From Albidovulum sp. (GTDB taxonomy: Bacteria > Pseudomonadota > Alphaproteobacteria > Rhodobacterales > Rhodobacteraceae), in assembly GCA_026989275.1 (NCBI GenBank), contig JALSJQ010000011.1, forward strand, positions 1 to 64,000: a stretch of 64,000 nt of DNA, in the 5' to 3' direction. The translations under genes and the position numbers were made by a program. Below are positions 16,112-26,082 of the stretch, piece after piece. Within the stretch, counting starts at the first letter, position 1, and each line of letters opens with the position of its first letter. A model generated the notes under the pieces. The model was not told the origin of the DNA. It made no database searches and worked only from the letters and a program-made list of their open reading frames with translations.

Positions 16112-17713
16112 ATGTTTCAGGAAAGATTGCGGGGCCTTGCCGCCGCGCTGACGCTCGGCCTCGGTCTGGGGCTCGGCGTGGCACCGGCCATGGCCGGCAC
16201 CCCGGACAACGTGCTGGTCATCGCCGACAAGATCGACGACATCGTCTCGCTCGACCCGGCCGAGAGCTTCGAGTTCTCCGGCAACGACATGCTCAACAAC
16301 ATCTACGACACGCTGGTCGAGCTCGATCCGAACAATCTCGGCCCGCTCGTGCCGGGGCTGGCGGAGAGCTGGTCGGTCGCCGATGACGGCAGGACCTACA
16401 CCTTCGTCATGCGCAAGGGGGTGAAGTTCCATTCGGGCAACCCGGTGACGGCCGAGGACGCCGCCTGGTCGCTGCAGCGGGCCGTCAAGCTCAACAAGAC
16501 GCCCTCCTTCATCCTCACCCAGTTCGGCTTCACTCCCGAGAACGTGGACGAGCGCATCCGCGCCGAGGGCGACAAGGTCATCATCACCACCGACAAGAAA
16601 TACGCTCCGTCCTTCTTCTACTACTGCCTGACGGCGGTGGTCGCCTCGATCGTGGACAAGAAGGAGGCGCTGGCCCACGAGCAGGACGGCGACATGGGCT
16701 ACAACTGGCTGAAGACCCATTCGGCCGGCTCCGGGGCCTATCGTCTCGCGCTCTACAAACCCTCCGACAGCTACATCCTCGAGGCCAACAAGACCTACTG
16801 GCGCGGCGCACCGGCGATGGAGAAGGTGTTCGTGCGTCATGTCGCCGAACCCGCCACCCAGCGGCTCTTGCTCGAGAAGGGGGATGTGGACATCGCCCGC
16901 AAGCTGACGCCGGTCGATATCGAAGGGGTGAAGGGCAATCCCGACATCAAGGTGAACGACGAGGTCCGGGGGCGGATCATGTATATCGCCCTCAACCAGA
17001 AGGTTCCCCCTCTCGACAATCCGAAGGTCATCGAGGCGATCAAGTATCTGATCGACTATGACGGCATGGCAGGCAGCTTCCTCAAGGGCGCCTATGTCGT
17101 CCACCAGGCCTTCCTGCCGAAGGGCTTTCTCGGCGCGATCGACGACAGGCCCTACAAGCTCGACATCGAGAAGGCGAAGGCGCTGCTCGAGGAAGCGGGC
17201 GTCGGCCCCTTCAAGGTGCGGATCTTCGTGCGCAACGACCAGCAGCGGCTGGAGATGGCCCAGTCCCTGCAGAACACCTTTGCCAAGGCCGGGATCACGG
17301 TCGAGCTTCGGGTCGGCACCGGCAAGGAGATCCTGGGCCAGTATCGCGCCCGCAAGCACGAGATCTATCTCGGCGCCTGGGGGCCGGATTATCCCGATCC
17401 GCACACCAACGCCTCGACCTTCGCCTGGAACCCCGACAATTCGGACGAGGCGAAGCTGACCGGCATTCTCGCCTGGCGCAATGCCTGGCCGGCGAAGGAA
17501 ACGACGCCGCTGGTCGAGGCCGCCGTGGTCGAACGGGATACCGACAAGCGCCGGGCGATGTATGAGAAGATCCAGCGGATCCATCAGAAGGTGTCGCCCT
17601 TCGCCGAGATGTTCCAGGCCATCGAGCAGGTAGCCATGCGTCGGAACGTCGAGGGCTTCGTCGCCGGCGGCTCGATCCACTCGGCCTTCTACTGGACCGT
17701 GAAGAAGAACTGA
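16112..17713 (+). CDS. Peptide ABC transporter, periplasmic substrate-binding protein
   Basis: 533-residue family 5 extracellular solute-binding protein (DppA/OppA type). The Sec signal peptide is residues 1-27 with cleavage likely at AMAG. The mature protein has LDPAESFEFSGNDMLNNIYDTLVELDP, the AESWSVADDGRTYTFVMRKGVKFHSG family signature, and a C-terminal lobe with YLGAWGPDYPDPHTN. The start has AGGGAG 8 nt upstream. It heads an operon of binding protein, two permeases and two ATPases, and is divergent from a dipeptidase, so di- or oligopeptides are the probable cargo. Glutathione or nickel carriers share the fold and cannot be excluded. Confidence 0.92.
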   Translation: MFQERLRGLAAALTLGLGLGLGVAPAMAGTPDNVLVIADKIDDIVSLDPAESFEFSGNDMLNNIYDTLVELDPNNLGPLVPGLAESWSVADDGRTYTFVMRKGVKFHSGNPVTAEDAAWSLQRAVKLNKTPSFILTQFGFTPENVDERIRAEGDKVIITTDKKYAPSFFYYCLTAVVASIVDKKEALAHEQDGDMGYNWLKTHSAGSGAYRLALYKPSDSYILEANKTYWRGAPAMEKVFVRHVAEPATQRLLLEKGDVDIARKLTPVDIEGVKGNPDIKVNDEVRGRIMYIALNQKVPPLDNPKVIEAIKYLIDYDGMAGSFLKGAYVVHQAFLPKGFLGAIDDRPYKLDIEKAKALLEEAGVGPFKVRIFVRNDQQRLEMAQSLQNTFAKAGITVELRVGTGKEILGQYRARKHEIYLGAWGPDYPDPHTNASTFAWNPDNSDEAKLTGILAWRNAWPAKETTPLVEAAVVERDTDKRRAMYEKIQRIHQKVSPFAEMFQAIEQVAMRRNVEGFVAGGSIHSAFYWTVKKN

Positions 17714-17775
17714 TCGGGCGCGGCACGGGCGCGCTGCCGTCGGGCCGGGGCGCTCGTGCCGGAAGCCGGGAGAAG

Positions 17776-17804
17776 GAAGGGGCCTGCCGGGGGTGGGCCC
17801 CTTC
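17776..17804 (+). other. Stem-loop between binding protein and permease genes
   Basis: GAAGGGGCC at 17776-17784 pairs perfectly with GGCCCCTTC at 17796-17804, with an 11-nt loop and no T-run. Such hairpins after a binding-protein gene often stabilise its mRNA and lower readthrough into the permease genes. That role is inferred from position. Confidence 0.5.
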
Positions 17805-17849
17805 GAGCGGCGGGGAACGCGCCCCGCATCCGCAAAGGAAGAGGCAGGC

Positions 17850-18938
17850 TTGAGCAGCAACACCACCACCACCACCCTTCCCCCCGACGACATCTCGCAC
17901 CGGCTCTGGCGGTTGGCGAGGGATGCCTTGCGTCTTCTCGTGATGCTGGCCACGACCTTCCTCGGCCTTCTGGCCATCACCTTCTTCATCGGCCGGGTGG
18001 TGCCGATCGACCCGGTGCTGGCGATCGTCGGCGAAAGGGCGACGCAGGAACAATACGAGGCGGCGCGCCACGCGCTCGGGCTCGACCGGCCGCTGATCGT
18101 CCAGTTCCTGATCTATGTGAAGGATGCCGCGACCGGCAATTTCGGCACCTCGCTGCTCACGGCGAAACCCGTGCTCGATGATATCGGCCGCGTCTTCCCG
18201 GCAACGCTCGAACTTGCCACCATCGCCACCGTTCTCGGTGTCCTTCTCGGCGTGCCGGCCGGGGTGATCGCCGCCACCCGTCCCGGCACCCTCGTCGACC
18301 AGATCATCCGCATCGTCGGACTCATGGGCTATTCGATGCCGGTCTTCTGGCTCGGGCTGATGGGCCTGCTGATCTTCTATGGCGAACTGGGCTGGGTCGG
18401 CGGGCCGGGGCGGCTCGACACCTTCCAGGAGATGATGTTCGAGAGCGAGGTGCCCCGTCATACCGGCATGATCCTGATCGACAGCGCCCTGGCCGGCGCG
18501 TGGGACATCTTCCGCAACGCGCTGTCGCACATCGTGCTGCCGGCCGGCGTGCTGGCCTACTACTCAATGGCCTATATCAGCCGCATGACCCGCTCCTTCA
18601 TGATGAACGAGCTCTCGCAGGAATACGTCACCACCGCCCGGGTGAAGGGGCTGCCCGAATGGCGGGTGGTCTGGGTGCACGCGCTGGGCAACACGCTCGT
18701 GCCGCTCGTCACCGTCATCGCCCTGTCCTATGCCAATCTGCTCGAAGGCTCGGTGCTGACCGAAACCGTCTTCGCCTGGCCGGGCCTCGGACTCTACATC
18801 ACCAATGCGCTGATGTCGGCCGACATGGCGGCGGTGATGGGAGGGACGATCATCGTCGGCGCCGCCTTCATCCTGCTCAACATGGCCTCCGACATCCTCT
18901 ACCGGCTGATCGATCCGCGCGCGAGGGCGGCGGCATGA
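17850..18938 (+). CDS. Peptide ABC transporter permease, DppB type
   Basis: About 362 residues. The N-terminal helix and periplasmic loop (VLAIVGERATQEQYEAARHALGLDRPLIVQF) are the DppB/GsiC signature, followed by five more membrane helices and the EAA motif in EYVTTARVKGLPEWRVVWVHALGNTLVPLV. The start is uncertain: TTG 17850 with AGGAAGAGGCAGG upstream is taken here, while GTG 17793 lies inside the stem-loop. The stop overlaps the next ATG by 4 nt. The loop at about 200-235, containing ESEVPRHTGM, is longer than in DppB. Confidence 0.88.
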   Translation: MSSNTTTTTLPPDDISHRLWRLARDALRLLVMLATTFLGLLAITFFIGRVVPIDPVLAIVGERATQEQYEAARHALGLDRPLIVQFLIYVKDAATGNFGTSLLTAKPVLDDIGRVFPATLELATIATVLGVLLGVPAGVIAATRPGTLVDQIIRIVGLMGYSMPVFWLGLMGLLIFYGELGWVGGPGRLDTFQEMMFESEVPRHTGMILIDSALAGAWDIFRNALSHIVLPAGVLAYYSMAYISRMTRSFMMNELSQEYVTTARVKGLPEWRVVWVHALGNTLVPLVTVIALSYANLLEGSVLTETVFAWPGLGLYITNALMSADMAAVMGGTIIVGAAFILLNMASDILYRLIDPRARAAA

Positions 18939-19864
18939 GCCGGTTCCTTCGCTCCCCCCTCGGCCGGCTCTCGGCCTGGCTGACCGCCCCGGACCCCACC
19001 TCGCGGCTGCAGGCACGGCTCGGCCAGGCCTGGCTCACCTGGCTGCGCTTCTCGCGCAACCCGCTGGCCATGCTCGGCCTCGGCATCATTCTCGCGCTGG
19101 TCCTGATGGCGCTGTTCGCACCGCTCCTCGCCCCGCACGATCCGCTCGAGCAGGATCTCGCCCAGCGGCTGCTGCCGCCGTTTTCGCCGGGGCACTGGCT
19201 CGGCACCGACGAATTCGGCCGCGACATTCTCTCGCGCATCATCCACGGCGCTCGCATCACCCTGACCATCGTTGCCCTCGTGGCCGTCACCGCCCCCGTC
19301 TTCGGCCTGCTGATCGGCACGGTCTCGGGCTATTTCGGCGGCTGGGTGGACACCGTGCTGATGCGGCTGACGGACATCTTCCTTGCCTTTCCGCGACTCA
19401 TCCTCGCCCTGGCGCTGGTGGCGGCACTCGGCCCCGGCATCGAGAACGCCATCCTTGCCATCGCCCTGACCGCCTGGCCGCCCTATGCCCGCGTCGCACG
19501 CGCCGAGACGCTCACCGTGCGCAGTGCCGACTACATCGCCGCCATCCGCCTTGCCGGCGCCTCGCACGGGCGAATCATTCTCGGCCATGTCACGCCGATG
19601 TGCCTGCCGTCGGTCATCATCCGCGTCACGCTCGACATGGCCGGCGTGATCCTCACCGCGGCCGGCCTCGGCTTTCTCGGCCTCGGCGCCCAGCCGCCCC
19701 TGCCCGAATGGGGGCTGATGATCTCCTCGGGGCGCAAGTTCCTGTTCGACCAGTGGTGGGTCGCCACCATGCCGGGGCTCGCCATCTTCATCGTCTCCCT
19801 CGGCTTCAACCTGCTCGGCGACGGGCTGAGGGACGTGCTCGACCCGCGGAGTGCCAGCCGATGA
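18935..19864 (+). CDS. Peptide ABC transporter permease, DppC type
   Basis: 309 residues with an N-terminal amphipathic stretch, a first helix (LAMLGLGIILALVLMALFAPLL) and the DppC marker APHDPLEQDLAQRLLPP...HWLGTDEFGRDILSRIIHGAR. The EAA loop (ADYIAAIRLAGASHGRIILGHV) and the last helices with GLGAQPPLPEWGLM follow. It pairs with the DppB-type permease and overlaps both neighbours by ATGA, so subunit production is coupled. Confidence 0.92.
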   Translation: MSRFLRSPLGRLSAWLTAPDPTSRLQARLGQAWLTWLRFSRNPLAMLGLGIILALVLMALFAPLLAPHDPLEQDLAQRLLPPFSPGHWLGTDEFGRDILSRIIHGARITLTIVALVAVTAPVFGLLIGTVSGYFGGWVDTVLMRLTDIFLAFPRLILALALVAALGPGIENAILAIALTAWPPYARVARAETLTVRSADYIAAIRLAGASHGRIILGHVTPMCLPSVIIRVTLDMAGVILTAAGLGFLGLGAQPPLPEWGLMISSGRKFLFDQWWVATMPGLAIFIVSLGFNLLGDGLRDVLDPRSASR

Positions 19865-20694
19865 GCCTTCTGGAAGTGGACGATCTCGAGGTGCGTTTCC
19901 CGACCGAGACCGGCATGGTCGAGGCGGTGCGGGGCGTTTCTTTCCGCCTCGGTCGCGAGCGACTCGGCGTGGTGGGCGAATCGGGCTCGGGCAAGACCAT
20001 CACCGGCCGCGCCATTCTCGGCCTCGTCCGCCCGCCGGGGCAGGTGAGGGCGCGGCGGATGCTGTTCGACGGCATCGACCTCGCCCGGCTCGACGAGCAC
20101 GGGATGCGCCGGTTGCGCGGCCAGCGCATGGCGATGATCATGCAGGATCCGAAATATTCGCTCAACCCGGTGATGCGCGTCGGCAGACAGCTGACCGAAG
20201 GGCTCAGGCTGCGCGAGCGGATGAGCCGCAGCGAGGCCCGCAAGCGGGCGCTCGAGGCCCTCGAAGCGGTGAAGATCCGCGACCCGGAGCGCGTCTATGA
20301 CGCCTACCCTCACGAGCTGTCGGGGGGCATGGGCCAGCGGGTGATGATCGCCATGATGCTGATTCCGGGCCCCGATCTTCTCATTGCCGACGAACCCACC
20401 TCGGCCCTCGACGTGACGGTGCAGGCCGAGGTGCTGAAGATTCTCGACGCCCTCGTGCGCGAGCGCGGCATGGGGCTGATCTTCATTTCCCACGATCTCA
20501 AGCTGGTCTCGCGTTTCTGCGACCGCGTGCTGGTGATGTATCGCGGCCGGGTGGTCGAGGAGATCGCCGCCGACCGGCTCGATCAGGCGCGTCACCCCTA
20601 TACGCGGGGACTGCTCGAATGCCTGCCGCGCATCGGCGGGCCGCGCGGCCATCTGCCGGTGCTCACGCGCGATCCGGCCTGGGAGGAAGCGTGA
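19861..20694 (+). CDS. Peptide ABC transporter ATP-binding protein, DppD type
   Basis: 277 residues. Walker A is GESGSGKT, the Q-loop precedes MQDPKYSLNPVM, the signature is LSGGMGQR and Walker B is LLIADEPTSALD. The C-terminal region RHPYTRGLLECLPRIG is the oligopeptide ATPase extension, though it lacks the usual iron-sulfur Cys cluster of DppD. Together with the following gene it would form the ATPase heterodimer. Confidence 0.92.
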   Translation: MSLLEVDDLEVRFPTETGMVEAVRGVSFRLGRERLGVVGESGSGKTITGRAILGLVRPPGQVRARRMLFDGIDLARLDEHGMRRLRGQRMAMIMQDPKYSLNPVMRVGRQLTEGLRLRERMSRSEARKRALEALEAVKIRDPERVYDAYPHELSGGMGQRVMIAMMLIPGPDLLIADEPTSALDVTVQAEVLKILDALVRERGMGLIFISHDLKLVSRFCDRVLVMYRGRVVEEIAADRLDQARHPYTRGLLECLPRIGGPRGHLPVLTRDPAWEEA

Positions 20695-20695
20695 T

Positions 20696-21451
<756 letters not shown>

Positions 21452-21481
21452 GACAGTCCCCGCACCGACCCTCTCATGCTC

Positions 21482-21500
21482 CGCCGGCAGAGAACCGGCG
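21482..21500 (+). terminator. Possible weak terminator of the peptide importer operon
   Basis: CGCCGG at 21482-21487 and CCGGCG at 21495-21500 can pair around a 7-nt loop, 30 nt after the last stop codon. There is no T-run, so Rho-dependent ending is at least as likely. Confidence 0.25.
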
Positions 21501-21557
21501 CGGCACATGCCGGAACCGACAACACGCCCAGGGAAATGTTCCGATCAGGGGGATCTC

Positions 21558-21634
21558 TGGTCGGAGTGGCAGGATTTGAACCTGCGACCCCTGCCTCCCG
21601 AAGACAGTGCTCTACCAGGCTGAGCTACACTCCG
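21558..21634 (-). tRNA. tRNA-Pro, anticodon CGG
   Basis: A full 77-nt cloverleaf including an encoded CCA (21560-21558). The acceptor stem is CGGAGTG with CACTCCG and discriminator A. The anticodon stem CTGTC/GGCAG (one G-U) holds the loop TTCGGGA, giving anticodon CGG, which reads CCG proline codons, the commonest Pro codon in this GC-rich genome by inspection. The T-arm GGTTCAAATCC is intact. Confidence 0.97.
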
Positions 21635-21645
21635 ACCGTGGCGCT

Positions 21646-21674
21646 GATTTAGGACGCTTCCGCGCCATGCGCAA
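21646..21674 (-). promoter_or_regulatory. Promoter of tRNA-Pro
   Basis: Reading leftward, TTGCGC (21674-21669), a 17-nt spacer and TAAATC (21651-21646) lie about 12 nt before the mature 5' end at 21634. Spacing and position are good; both boxes are imperfect. Confidence 0.5.
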
Positions 21675-21736
21675 GGGGGGGCGCCCGGGATTTTCACCCT
21701 TTCCCGCCACTTCCGCCCCTGCGCGGAGGATGCCCC

Positions 21737-22855
21737 TCAGGCGGTCGCAAGGCTCTCGTCGAGCGCGCAGATGATGGCATCGCCCATCTCGGCCGTGGTG
21801 GCCGGAACCGCCCCTTCCTTCTGCAGGAGGTCGGGCGTGCGCACCCCCTCGGCCAGCACCTTCTCCACCGCCCGCTCGAGCCGGTCCGCCTCCGCGCCCT
21901 CGTCGAAGGAGTAGCGCAGCGCCATCGCGAAGGACAGGATGCAGGCGCAGGGATTGGCCTTGCCCTGGCCGGCGATGTCGGGCGCCGAACCGTGGACCGG
22001 CTCGTAGAGCGCCTTCGGCCGGCCATTCGCCATCGGCGCGCCGAGCGAGGCCGAGGGCAACATGCCGAGCGAGCCCGTCAGCATCGCGGCGACGTCCGAG
22101 AGGAGATCGCCGAAGAGGTTGTCGGTCACGATCACGTCGAACTGCCTGGGCTGGCGCACGAGCTGCATCGCGCCGGCATCGGCATACATGTGGGAAAGCT
22201 CGACATCGGGATATTCGTTGTCGTGCACCCACTGGACTTCCTCGCGCCAGAGAATGCCCGATTCCATCACGTTCGCCTTTTCCATCGAGCAGACGCGGCC
22301 CCGGCGCCTGCGCGCCAGCTCGAAGGCGACGCGGGCCACCCGGCGCACCTCCTCGGTGGTATAGCGCTGGGTGTTGATGCCGACGCGGCCGCCCTCGTTG
22401 TCGTCGAAGATGCCGCGCGGTTCGCCGAAATAGACCCCCGAGGTCAGCTCGCGCACGATCATGATGTCGAGCCCCGCGATCACCTCGGGCTTGAGCGAGG
22501 AGAAATCGGCCAGGGCATCGAAACATTGCGCCGGGCGCAGATTGGCGAAGAGGTCCATCTCCTTGCGCAGGCGCAAGAGGCCGCGCTCGGGTTTCACCTC
22601 GAAGGGCAGCTCGTCGTATTTCGGCCCGCCGACCGCACCGAGCAGCACCGCATCGACCGACTGTGCCTTCTCCATGGTCTCGTCGGCAAGCGGCACGCCA
22701 TGGGCGTCATAGGCCGCCCCGCCGACGAGATCCTCCTCGACATCGAAGACGAGCCCGCGCTTCTCGCCGAACCAGTCGATGATCTTGCGGACCTCGGCCA
22801 TCACCTCGGGGCCGATGCCGTCGCCGGGCAGGATCAGAAGGGAAGGATTGGCCAT
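21737..22855 (-). CDS. leuB: 3-isopropylmalate dehydrogenase
   Basis: 372-residue NAD-dependent oxidative decarboxylase of leucine synthesis, turning 3-isopropylmalate into 2-oxoisocaproate. It shows [16 protein letters not shown] at the N-terminus, the substrate arginines in [17 protein letters not shown], the YFGEPRG loop, the metal-binding Asp residues in [15 protein letters not shown], and [14 protein letters not shown] for NAD. ATG 22855 has GAGGAG 6 nt upstream; the in-frame ATG at 22861 sits on the Shine-Dalgarno. It is on the opposite strand and about 8.6 kb from leuCD. Confidence 0.96.
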   Translation of the reverse strand: MANPSLLILPGDGIGPEVMAEVRKIIDWFGEKRGLVFDVEEDLVGGAAYDAHGVPLADETMEKAQSVDAVLLGAVGGPKYDELPFEVKPERGLLRLRKEMDLFANLRPAQCFDALADFSSLKPEVIAGLDIMIVRELTSGVYFGEPRGIFDDNEGGRVGINTQRYTTEEVRRVARVAFELARRRRGRVCSMEKANVMESGILWREEVQWVHDNEYPDVELSHMYADAGAMQLVRQPRQFDVIVTDNLFGDLLSDVAAMLTGSLGMLPSASLGAPMANGRPKALYEPVHGSAPDIAGQGKANPCACILSFAMALRYSFDEGAEADRLERAVEKVLAEGVRTPDLLQKEGAVPATTAEMGDAIICALDESLATA

Positions 22856-23021
22856 GTGCATCTCCTCGACTGGCGGAACTTGCATTCAGCGACTGGCTAT
22901 GCCCCGGGGCGGGCAAGGTCAAGCATCGGCGCATTGAAGGGGCGGCGTCATGGGGGTAATGATCCGGGGGGCCTGAAACGAAACCCGGACGGCCCGTTTC
23001 CCCGTTCACGAGGTGACTTTC

Positions 23022-23711
23022 ATGTATCGGCTGGTTCATCATCCGCTCTGCCCCTTCTCGCGCACCGTGCGGCTGGTCCTGGGGGAAAAGCGGATCGACG
23101 CCGATCTGAGGGAAGAGCCCTTCTGGGACCGCCGGTCCGAATTCCTGCGGCTCAACCCGGCGGGCATGGTGCCGGTGCTGGTGATCGAACCCGAAGGCGC
23201 CACCCGCCCCCGACCGCTCAAGCTGGCCGATTCGGCTGCCATCTGCGAATATCTCGACGAAACCCATCCCGAACCGCCCCTCATGCCCCGCCGTGCCGAG
23301 GAGCGGGCGGAGGTGCGGCGGCTCGTGGCCTGGTTCAACGAGAAATTCGCCCGCGAGGTCTCGATGCCGCTTCTCGAGGAGCGCCTGTTCAAGAAGATCA
23401 TGTCGGCCGGCCACCCCGACAGCCGGCGCGTGCAGAACGCGCTCAGGCGCCGGCGGCTGCACATGGCCTACATGGAGAAGCTGCTCGAGCGGCGGCGCTG
23501 GCTCGCGACCGAGCGCCTGACGCTGGCCGATTTCGCCGCCGCCGCCCATCTTTCCTGCCTCGACTATCTCGGTCTCGTGGACTGGAAAGGCAGCGAAACC
23601 GTCAGGACCTGGTATGCCACCATGAAGTCGCGCCCCCCCTTCCGGTCGCTGCTGGCCGACACCGTACCCGGTTTCATTCCGCCGCCCCATTACACGGATC
23701 TCGACTTTTGA
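23022..23711 (+). CDS. Glutathione S-transferase family protein
   Basis: 229 residues. The N-terminal thioredoxin-like domain (1-80) has [17 protein letters not shown], the cis-Pro in GMVPVLV and the glutathione motif [11 protein letters not shown]. The C-terminal helical domain has [19 protein letters not shown]. The Cys-Pro-Phe-Ser site suggests a Cys or Ser type GST (omega/beta-like) acting in thiol reduction rather than conjugation, an inference. It is divergent from leuB. Its stop overlaps the TTG start of queG, and GST-queG pairs occur in related genomes. Confidence 0.88.
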   Translation: MYRLVHHPLCPFSRTVRLVLGEKRIDADLREEPFWDRRSEFLRLNPAGMVPVLVIEPEGATRPRPLKLADSAAICEYLDETHPEPPLMPRRAEERAEVRRLVAWFNEKFAREVSMPLLEERLFKKIMSAGHPDSRRVQNALRRRRLHMAYMEKLLERRRWLATERLTLADFAAAAHLSCLDYLGLVDWKGSETVRTWYATMKSRPPFRSLLADTVPGFIPPPHYTDLDF

Positions 23712-24802
23712 CCGATCCCGCCGCGCTCAGAACCGCCCTCATCGCCAGGGCACATGAGGAAGGTTTCGACGATATCGGCATCACCACGCCCGATGCGATC
23801 GTCCCCGAGGCCGGGAAGCGGCTCGCCGAGTTCGTCGCCCGCGGCTGGCACGGCGAAATGCGCTGGATGGGCGAACGCATGAACTGGCGCGGCAATCCGG
23901 CGGCGCTGTGGCCCGCGGCGCGCTCCGTCATCATGCTGGCGGAGAACTACGGCCCCGAGGAGGATCCACGCGCCATCCTCGCCCGGAAGGACCGCGGAGC
24001 GATCTCGGTCCATGCCCGCGGGCGCGACTATCACGACGTGGTCAAGAAGCGCCTCAAGCGCCTCGGGCGCTGGCTGATCGAGCAGGCGCCGGGAACGGAG
24101 ATCAAGGTGTTCGTCGATACCGCCCCGGTGATGGAAAAACCGCTGGGGCAGGCGGCCGGCATCGGCTGGCAGGGCAAGCACACGAATCTCGTCTCGCGCA
24201 AGCTCGGCAGCTGGTTCTTCCTCGGCGCCATATTCACCACCCTCGACCTGCCGAAGGATCCCCCCGAACACGACCATTGCGGCTCCTGCCGCCGCTGCCT
24301 CGACATCTGCCCCACCGGCGCCTTCCCCGCCCCGCGGCAACTCGATGCCCGCCGCTGCATTTCCTATCTCACGATCGAGCATGCCGGCCCGGTGCCCGAA
24401 GATCTGCGCCCCGCCCTCGGCAACCGCATCTATGGCTGCGATGACTGCCTCGCCGTCTGCCCGTGGAACAAGTTTGCCGCCCTCGCCCGCGAAAGCCGCT
24501 ATCATGCCCGCGAAGCGCTGCGCGCGCCGCGACTGGCCGATCTCGCCCGGCTCGACGATGCGGGCTTCCGGGCGCTGTTCTCGAAATCGCCGATCAAGCG
24601 GATCGGCCTTGCCCGTTTTCTGCGCAATGTCCTTTATGCCATCGGCAATTCCGGGAAAGGCGCGCTTCTCGAAGTGGCGCTCGAACACCGCGACCATCCC
24701 GAGCCGGTCGTGGCCGACGCCGCCCGCTGGGCCGCCGCCCGTCTCGCGGCCACGGCACATGACGAACCGGGAGAGCCGGCAGAGGAGGAGAGCAGCACAT
24801 GA
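23708..24802 (+). CDS. queG: Epoxyqueuosine reductase QueG
   Basis: Last step of queuosine synthesis in tRNA: cobalamin- and iron-sulfur-dependent reduction of epoxyqueuosine to queuosine. The 364-residue product has the family N-terminus ([11 protein letters not shown]), the core [14 protein letters not shown], and two 4Fe-4S motifs, [16 protein letters not shown] and [14 protein letters not shown]. The C-terminal HEAT-like region has [19 protein letters not shown] start at 23708 overlapping the GST stop (TTGA) is inferred from coupling and alignment; no ATG is available nearby. Confidence 0.93.
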   Translation: MTDPAALRTALIARAHEEGFDDIGITTPDAIVPEAGKRLAEFVARGWHGEMRWMGERMNWRGNPAALWPAARSVIMLAENYGPEEDPRAILARKDRGAISVHARGRDYHDVVKKRLKRLGRWLIEQAPGTEIKVFVDTAPVMEKPLGQAAGIGWQGKHTNLVSRKLGSWFFLGAIFTTLDLPKDPPEHDHCGSCRRCLDICPTGAFPAPRQLDARRCISYLTIEHAGPVPEDLRPALGNRIYGCDDCLAVCPWNKFAALARESRYHAREALRAPRLADLARLDDAGFRALFSKSPIKRIGLARFLRNVLYAIGNSGKGALLEVALEHRDHPEPVVADAARWAAARLAATAHDEPGEPAEEESST

Positions 24803-25701
24803 CAACCGGGGCCGAACAGGCGAAACGATCAGGCACGCTGCTCATCGTCGGATGCGGCTATGTCGGCACCGCCTTCGGCCGCAAGATGGCGCGCGAGGGC
24901 TGGGAGGTGATCGGCACCACACGCGAGGCATCCCGGCTCGAGGCGCTCGCGGAGGCCGGCATCACCCCCCGTCTCTGGCCGGGCACGCCGCTTGCGCCGA
25001 TGATCGACCGGGCCGACCACCTGCTCGTGGCCGCGCCGCCCGATGCCGCGGGCGATCCGCTGATCGGCGCCGAAGAAGCGCGCCTCGCCCGGGCACATCA
25101 TCTCGCCTGGGTCGGCTATCTCTCGACCACCGCCGTCTATGGCGACCGTCAGGGCGGCTGGGTGGACGAGGAAACCCCGCCTGCGCCCACCTCGCGGCGC
25201 GGCCGCTGGCGCCTCGCGGCCGAGAAGGCGTGGCTCGCGCTCCACCGCCACCACGGCCTGCCGGTGCACGTCTTCCGCCTGGCCGGCATCTACGGCCCGG
25301 GACGCGGCCCCTTCGCCAAGCTGCGGCGCGGCACGGCCCGGCGGATCGTCAAGCCCGGGCAGGTCTTCGGGCGCATCCATGTCGATGACATCGTGGCTGC
25401 GCTCGCAGCCTCGATCGCCCGGCCCCGCCCCGGACGGATCTACAACCTCACCGACGATCTGCCGGCACCGCCCGACGAGGTGATCGCCCATGCCGCAACC
25501 CTTCTCGGCCTCCCTCCGCCCCCGGCCGAGCCCTTCGAGACGGCAGAGATGTCGCCCATGGCCCGCAGCTTCTACGGCGAATCGAAACGTGTCTCGAACC
25601 GGCGGCTGAAGGAGGAGCTCGGCGTCGCGCTGCGCCATCCCGACTATCGCAGCGGGCTTGCGGCGATACTCGAGGAGGAAGCCACGGGCAGGAAGGGCTG
25701 A
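24799..25701 (+). CDS. NAD(P)-binding SDR-family protein (YeeZ-like)
   Basis: 300 residues. An N-terminal Rossmann motif [16 protein letters not shown] is followed by [17 protein letters not shown] and [19 protein letters not shown], the pattern of extended SDR proteins related to YeeZ and UDP-sugar epimerases. The usual YxxxK is not clear: the region reads [15 protein letters not shown] reaction cannot be assigned. The ATG overlaps the queG stop, so GST, queG and this gene form one coupled run. Confidence 0.8.
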   Translation: MTTGAEQAKRSGTLLIVGCGYVGTAFGRKMAREGWEVIGTTREASRLEALAEAGITPRLWPGTPLAPMIDRADHLLVAAPPDAAGDPLIGAEEARLARAHHLAWVGYLSTTAVYGDRQGGWVDEETPPAPTSRRGRWRLAAEKAWLALHRHHGLPVHVFRLAGIYGPGRGPFAKLRRGTARRIVKPGQVFGRIHVDDIVAALAASIARPRPGRIYNLTDDLPAPPDEVIAHAATLLGLPPPPAEPFETAEMSPMARSFYGESKRVSNRRLKEELGVALRHPDYRSGLAAILEEEATGRKG

Positions 25702-25723
25702 TCCTGCCGCCTGTTCCCGCAAG

Positions 25724-25749
25724 AAAAAACGGCGGGCCGAGGCCCGCCG
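25724..25749 (-). terminator. Intrinsic terminator of the small membrane protein gene
   Basis: Leftward, CGGCGGGCC (25749-25741) and GGCCCGCCG (25738-25730) form a 9-bp stem around a 2-base loop, followed directly by a run of six T (25729-25724). It lies 28 nt after the stop codon at 25777. The stem also works for the rightward SDR gene, though without a T-run on that strand. Confidence 0.9.
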
Positions 25750-25776
25750 CTTGCTTGCCATTCTGCTGTCCGCCGA

Positions 25777-25953
25777 TCAGCGGGTGGCCGCATACACCGC
25801 CAGAAGCACGAGGATCGGCACGATCAGACCGGTGGAGGAGGAGGAGGTGTCCTCCTGGATCACTTCGGGCTCCATCACCGGCTCGGCCACGTTGCCGGCC
25901 ATGGCGGCGGTCGCGCCAAGCGAGAACGCAGCGGCGAGAACGATTTTCTTCAT
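25777..25953 (-). CDS. Small exported membrane protein of 58 residues
   Basis: A signal peptide (MKKIVLAAAFSLGATAAMAG) is followed by an acidic stretch with AEPVMEPEVIQEDTSSSS and one membrane helix (GLIVPILVLLAVYAA). Similar short proteins with the MEPEV and Ser-run elements recur in Rhodobacterales as uncharacterised proteins, from memory. AGGAGG lies 7 nt before the ATG at 25953. It has its own strong terminator and an upstream palindrome, so it is a single-gene unit that is probably well expressed. The mature protein would be only about 38 residues, anchored with its acidic end outside. Function unknown. Confidence 0.8.
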   Translation of the reverse strand: MKKIVLAAAFSLGATAAMAGNVAEPVMEPEVIQEDTSSSSTGLIVPILVLLAVYAATR

Positions 25954-26000
25954 CTGTCTTCCTCCTGAGAATTCATGCCAAATGGGCACAGCGCGTGTTC

Positions 26001-26012
26001 GTGTGATCACAC
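26001..26012. promoter_or_regulatory. Palindrome upstream of the small membrane protein gene
   Basis: GTGTGATCACAC is a perfect 12-bp palindrome 48 nt before the ATG. Leftward TTGCAA, 17 nt, TTAAGT lies immediately upstream of it and may be the promoter, which would place the palindrome at the transcription start. It resembles a CRP/FNR half-site pair without the usual 4-6 bp centre. Confidence 0.4.
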
Positions 26013-26082
26013 TTAAGCCTCCGATCGGCGCAATTGCAACTGTCCGCCTCGCCCGGAAGCCGATTTTTTTCGGTGAACCGTG

